A stretch of DNA of 64,000 bases from assembly GCF_000369805.1 (NCBI RefSeq), contig NZ_KB850224.1, positions 729,924 to 793,923 of the forward strand, in the 5' to 3' direction. Position 1 is the stretch's first letter; each line of letters begins with the position of its first letter. Positions 60,743-64,000 of this stretch are shown here, piece after piece. Origin of the DNA: Acinetobacter sp. NIPH 2100 (GTDB taxonomy: Bacteria; Pseudomonadota; Gammaproteobacteria; Pseudomonadales; Moraxellaceae). A model generated the notes under the pieces. It was not told the origin of the DNA, made no database searches, and saw nothing but the letters and a program-made list of their open reading frames with translations. A program made the translations under genes and the position numbers.

Positions 60743-62683
60743 ATGTCCTCAAAAATATATGCTGGTGTCATTGCTAGCTTAAGCCTATTGTTTGCACCCT
60801 ATAGTTTGGCTGCAATTAAAGAATATCACCTGAATATTAACCAAGGCACGGTGAATGTGACAGGAAAGCCGGTTAAACGCATCACAGTCAACGGCAAATT
60901 TATTGCCCCACTGTTAGAGTTTGAAGAAGGTGATGAAGCGGTTATTCATGTGCATAACCAGTTGAAAGATCAAGATACTTCCCTGCATTGGCATGGATTG
61001 CTACTACCCGGTTTGATGGATGGCGTGCCTGGTTTTAATGGTTTTAAAGGCATTAAACCGAATGGTAGTTTTGAATATCGTTTCAAAGTTCGTCAAAACG
61101 GCACCTATTGGTATCACGCACATAGCAAAGGACAAGAACAAGACGGTTTATATGGCCCCTTGGTGATTTATCCGAAAGGCAAACAACCTGTCGCGGCACA
61201 TGAAAAGGCTGAGCGTGATTATGTGGTGATGTTGTCAGATTTCCATGAAACGGAAAGTGACAAGATTATGGCAAATCTGAAGAAGTCTGCTGAGCATTAT
61301 CAGGACCAGCGTGAAACAGTTGGCGATGTGTGGAGACAGGTGAAGCAGCAAGGCTTAAAAGCAACCTGGCAAGACCGTTCGATGTGGAATCAGATGCGAA
61401 TGGCAAAAACCGATTTAGCTGATGTCACGGGTTATACCTATTTAGTCAATGGCCAGACACCACAGCAGAATTGGACGGGCGCTTTTAATGCAGGTGAGAA
61501 GGTTCGTTTGCGTTTTATCAATGCGTCAGCAATGTCTTTCTTTGATGTACGCATTCCAAACTTAAAAATGACTGTCGTCAGTGCAGATGGTCAGCCAGTG
61601 AAACCTGTTCCTGTGGATGAGTTTCGTATTGGCACAGCAGAAACTTATGATGTGTTAGTGGAACCTAAGCAGGCACATTATCAAATTGAAGCTGAATCAA
61701 TCGATCGTTCTGGTTTTGCAATTGCTTCATTGCACAATAGCATGACACCGAATACGCAAAAGGTTCAGATCCCTAAAGCGCGCCCACGTGCATTATTGAC
61801 GATGGAAGATATGGGCATGGATCATGGTTCGCATGGTCAGATGGATATGAGCAAGATGGATCATGGTTCAGATCAGTCAATGAATATGGCCAATATGGAT
61901 CATAGTCAGCATCAGATGCCTCAAGGTAAAGCACCAGTTGAACCGATGCAAAAAGCAGCGATGGATCATAGTTCACATGGAAAAATGGACATGTCGAAAA
62001 TGGATCATAGTTCGAATGGACAGATGAACATGGCGGGTATGGACCATAGTGCACACGGTCAGATGGATATGTCAGCTTCAGCAACGCCGTCAGATCATAG
62101 CCAACACCAGATGGCGGCATCTTCTGAAAAAGCAACTTCAGATACCGTTCAGGGATGGGCCAACGCAGCAACGCCAGCAGGCGATAAAGCTTTAAGTTAT
62201 GCCGATTTGCAATCCTTACAGCCACAACCTGAGCGCTATAGTCGCCCAGCAGAGCGTGAAGTGGTGATTCGTTTGGGTGGAACCATGGAGCGTTATATTT
62301 GGACGATTGATGGTAAGAAATTTAGTGATCCAGACTTTAAGCCTTTAACCGTGCGTTATGGTGAACGTATCCGTCTCAAATTCGTCAATGACAGTATGAT
62401 GGCGCATCCAATGCATTTACATGGCATGTTTATGCAGCTGGAAAATGGTCAGGCACCACAGGACATGCCAAATAAACATACTTTGATTGTTCCACCTGGC
62501 AAGACGGTCACTGCATTACTGACCGCTGATGAAATTGGCGAATGGGCGATACATTGTCATTTGTTGTATCACATGAGCGCGGGCATGATGAGTAAGCTGA
62601 TTGTCGCAAATGTTGATGATTCAAAAGCATTAAAACAAACACCTGTTCAATCATCTCAAGGAGCGAGCCATGCACATCACTAA
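60743..62683 (+). CDS. copA: Multicopper oxidase, copper resistance protein CopA
   Basis: CopA is a periplasmic multicopper oxidase that oxidises Cu(I) and protects against copper. The 646-residue protein has three cupredoxin domains: copper-ligand motifs HWHG near residue 82, HAH near 125, HPMHLHG near 555 and HCHLLYHM near 604. A Met/His-rich insertion of MDH(G/S)/MDMSKMDH units at about residues 354-455 probably binds extra copper. The signal peptide (MSSKIYAGVIASLSLLFAPYSLA) looks Sec-type and lacks the twin arginines usual for CopA. Its 3' end overlaps copB by 14 bases. Confidence 0.94.
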   Translation: MSSKIYAGVIASLSLLFAPYSLAAIKEYHLNINQGTVNVTGKPVKRITVNGKFIAPLLEFEEGDEAVIHVHNQLKDQDTSLHWHGLLLPGLMDGVPGFNGFKGIKPNGSFEYRFKVRQNGTYWYHAHSKGQEQDGLYGPLVIYPKGKQPVAAHEKAERDYVVMLSDFHETESDKIMANLKKSAEHYQDQRETVGDVWRQVKQQGLKATWQDRSMWNQMRMAKTDLADVTGYTYLVNGQTPQQNWTGAFNAGEKVRLRFINASAMSFFDVRIPNLKMTVVSADGQPVKPVPVDEFRIGTAETYDVLVEPKQAHYQIEAESIDRSGFAIASLHNSMTPNTQKVQIPKARPRALLTMEDMGMDHGSHGQMDMSKMDHGSDQSMNMANMDHSQHQMPQGKAPVEPMQKAAMDHSSHGKMDMSKMDHSSNGQMNMAGMDHSAHGQMDMSASATPSDHSQHQMAASSEKATSDTVQGWANAATPAGDKALSYADLQSLQPQPERYSRPAEREVVIRLGGTMERYIWTIDGKKFSDPDFKPLTVRYGERIRLKFVNDSMMAHPMHLHGMFMQLENGQAPQDMPNKHTLIVPPGKTVTALLTADEIGEWAIHCHLLYHMSAGMMSKLIVANVDDSKALKQTPVQSSQGASHAHH

Positions 62684-63566
62684 GCAATCTTCTAAGATGA
62701 AACGCTATACACAATTATTGGCGATTGGTGGCATGGTTTCTTCTTTAAGTGCATTCACTTATGCACACGAAGGGCATGATCAGACCATGCCAATGAATAT
62801 GCCAGCTCAGTCCAGTATGTCGATGAATGCCGCTATGGACCATTCGCAACATCAAAGTCCAACTGTTTCATCGCAGATGCAAAATAAAGATGAACATGCT
62901 GACCATTACAAAGAGCATGGTGGACAGATCTATCAGGCGACGCAGCTAGATACACAATGGTTGTTGGACGAAGATGGACAAGGCACACTCAAATCCAAAT
63001 TAAAAACTTGGGTTGGAACCGATGAGAACAAGTTATTTATCATCGCAGATTATGCCAAGGCCGAATCGGAAAAATCGGAACAGAGTCTTGCGGCACTTTA
63101 TAGCCGTAATATTGCTGACTTTTGGGATGTACAGGCAGGTGTAAATTACCGTTATAACGCTGAGCGTGAGTTAGATAAGGAACAATTCGAAGGTGTTGTC
63201 GGTTTGCATGGTATGGCGCCTTATTTCTTTGAAACAGATGCACATGTTTATTTCGGGCAAGATCAGCAATGGCGTTTTGTTTTGGAAACTGAAAGGGATT
63301 TATTACTCACACAAAAGTTGATCATGCAGCCTTATCTGGAAATGGAGTGGGTCATTCGAGATGAATCGAAGTATGCCGCCAAAACAGGTCTCGCCGATGC
63401 AGAAGTGGGGATTAAAACTCGCTATGAAATCGTCAAGAATCGAGTCATGCCTTTTATAGATGTTGGCTATGGTTATAGTAAAGGACGCAAAGAGACCAAT
63501 TGGCAAACTGCCAGCGACTCCAAAACGGGTTGGGTCTATGGTGCAGGTCTTTCGCTAAAGTTCTGA
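62670..63566 (+). CDS. copB: Copper resistance protein B (outer-membrane barrel)
   Basis: CopB is an outer-membrane protein partnered with CopA in copper resistance. The 298-residue product starts after an AAGGAG ribosome binding site inside the end of copA (14-base overlap), so translation is coupled. A signal segment (about residues 12-32) is followed by a Met/His-rich stretch (EGHDQTMPMNMPAQSSM; MDHSQHQ) and then the beta-barrel domain (GTLKSKLKTWVGTDENKLFI; YSRNIADFWDVQAGVNYRYN) ending in a Phe-terminated strand typical of outer-membrane proteins. Confidence 0.92.
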   Translation: MHITKQSSKMKRYTQLLAIGGMVSSLSAFTYAHEGHDQTMPMNMPAQSSMSMNAAMDHSQHQSPTVSSQMQNKDEHADHYKEHGGQIYQATQLDTQWLLDEDGQGTLKSKLKTWVGTDENKLFIIADYAKAESEKSEQSLAALYSRNIADFWDVQAGVNYRYNAERELDKEQFEGVVGLHGMAPYFFETDAHVYFGQDQQWRFVLETERDLLLTQKLIMQPYLEMEWVIRDESKYAAKTGLADAEVGIKTRYEIVKNRVMPFIDVGYGYSKGRKETNWQTASDSKTGWVYGAGLSLKF

Positions 63567-63593
63567 TATTTTGTTTAAAATGTCATTTTTTCG

Positions 63594-63627
63594 AGATACT
63601 GTTGGTTTATACTAACAGTATCTTTTT
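63594..63627 (+). terminator. Terminator after copB
   Basis: AGATACTGTT / AACAGTATCT stem extended by a GT/AC pair and followed by six T residues. Confidence 0.88.
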
Positions 63628-63648
63628 TGAGTCATTCATGGTGCATAA

Positions 63649-64000
63649 ATGGCTTTAGAACAACAACACAACCCAATAACAGATAAAACAAATTCGTACG
63701 CCCATCTGAAAGAAAAAACGCAGAGATCATCATTATCTCAACTTGAACTGATTCCTGCTGATGGCAGCATGCATGTAAGTTTTTATTATATTCCACATAT
63801 GAGCAGCCTTGTAGAAGCGCAGCGTGTTAGAAAAGCCTTACTCCCTTTCTCAGACCTATTGATTGAGCATTGTATTGATTTAGAGGCACGACATTTGGCA
63901 CTTTATCATCAAGATCCAGTTTCAGAGGTTACGGCAGCATTACAGCGTTTGAATCTTGGTGCGGAATTGCAGCAAACCATGACGCATTATGAACCTTTGG
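63649..64000 (+). CDS. N-terminal part of a probable metal-transport protein (truncated by window end)
   Basis: An open reading frame from ATG 63649 runs to the end of the window (117 codons). A polar N-terminus (MALEQQHNPITDK) precedes a beta-alpha-beta-beta-alpha-beta-like pattern (SMHVSFYYIPHM; RVRKALLPFSDLLIEHC; ARHLALYHQDPVSEVTAALQRL) that resembles heavy-metal-associated domains but lacks the CxxC motif. Next to copAB this would fit the cytoplasmic start of a cation-efflux (CDF-type) transporter. The identity cannot be confirmed from this fragment. Confidence 0.5.
   Translation, partial: MALEQQHNPITDKTNSYAHLKEKTQRSSLSQLELIPADGSMHVSFYYIPHMSSLVEAQRVRKALLPFSDLLIEHCIDLEARHLALYHQDPVSEVTAALQRLNLGAELQQTMTHYEPL

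Noticed and set aside
61804..62110. Repetitive MDH units considered as a DNA repeat or CRISPR-like array
   Set aside because: The repeats are degenerate, in frame and part of the CopA Met-rich domain; there are no spacers.

Overview
The window is a 64 kb stretch of a gammaproteobacterial chromosome that looks like Acinetobacter: AT-rich, with the pheST-ihfA, accA-tilS-proC, murA-hisG and uppP-rsmJ gene orders, an rRNA operon with tRNA-Ile and tRNA-Ala, a thioredoxin with a WCAPC active site, an orphan gspE, a gigA/gigB stress pair and a complete fil (filA-filF) locus. The species cannot be named from inspection alone. No phage, insertion sequence or CRISPR array was seen.

Layout. 1-5.9 kb: end of pheS, pheT, ihfA, an alanine-rich small lipoprotein, rho and trxA. 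5.9-11 kb: ppx, accA, tilS, proC and a YggT protein. 11-18.1 kb: an acyltransferase, polA and a 951-residue DUF2339 membrane protein. 18.1-26.7 kb: a MscS channel with a partner of unknown function, gspE, ohr/ohrR, a nitrilase-family amidohydrolase, the gigB/gigA pair and mlaA. 26.7-32.7 kb: an rrn operon with two promoters, long processing stems and a strong terminator. 32.8-41.7 kb: rpoN, hpf, ibaG, murA, hisG, then a divergent ECF41 sigma factor/carboxymuconolactone decarboxylase pair, then hisD and hisC. 41.7-43.5 kb: pabB and a candidate small RNA. 43.5-51.9 kb: the fil locus. 51.9-60 kb: two Nudix hydrolases, a gamma-carbonic anhydrase-like protein, tsaB, uppP, rsmJ, a membrane C13 (legumain-like) protease, fghA, a DUF2218 protein and rpe. 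60.2 kb to the end: a copper-resistance cluster (small Cys/His/Met-rich protein, copA, copB) and the start of a probable metal transporter.

Most interesting region. The fil locus joins a secreted, cysteine-free, Gly/Ala/Thr-rich protein (FilA), a membrane-anchored C39-type cysteine peptidase (FilB), an outer-membrane barrel with a long N-terminal extension (FilC), a FadL-type barrel (FilD), a secreted Lys/Gln-rich protein (FilE) and a large lipoprotein (FilF). This set of parts resembles the Pseudomonas Fap functional-amyloid system (subunits, C39 peptidase FapD, barrel FapF). That link is an inference. Other points of note are an ECF41 pair with an apparently exact cognate promoter inside the his cluster, a promoter/terminator pair that could make an independent small RNA beside pabB, a five-copy 12-bp array of DnaA-box-like repeats after rpe, and a hairpin covering the hisD ribosome binding site.
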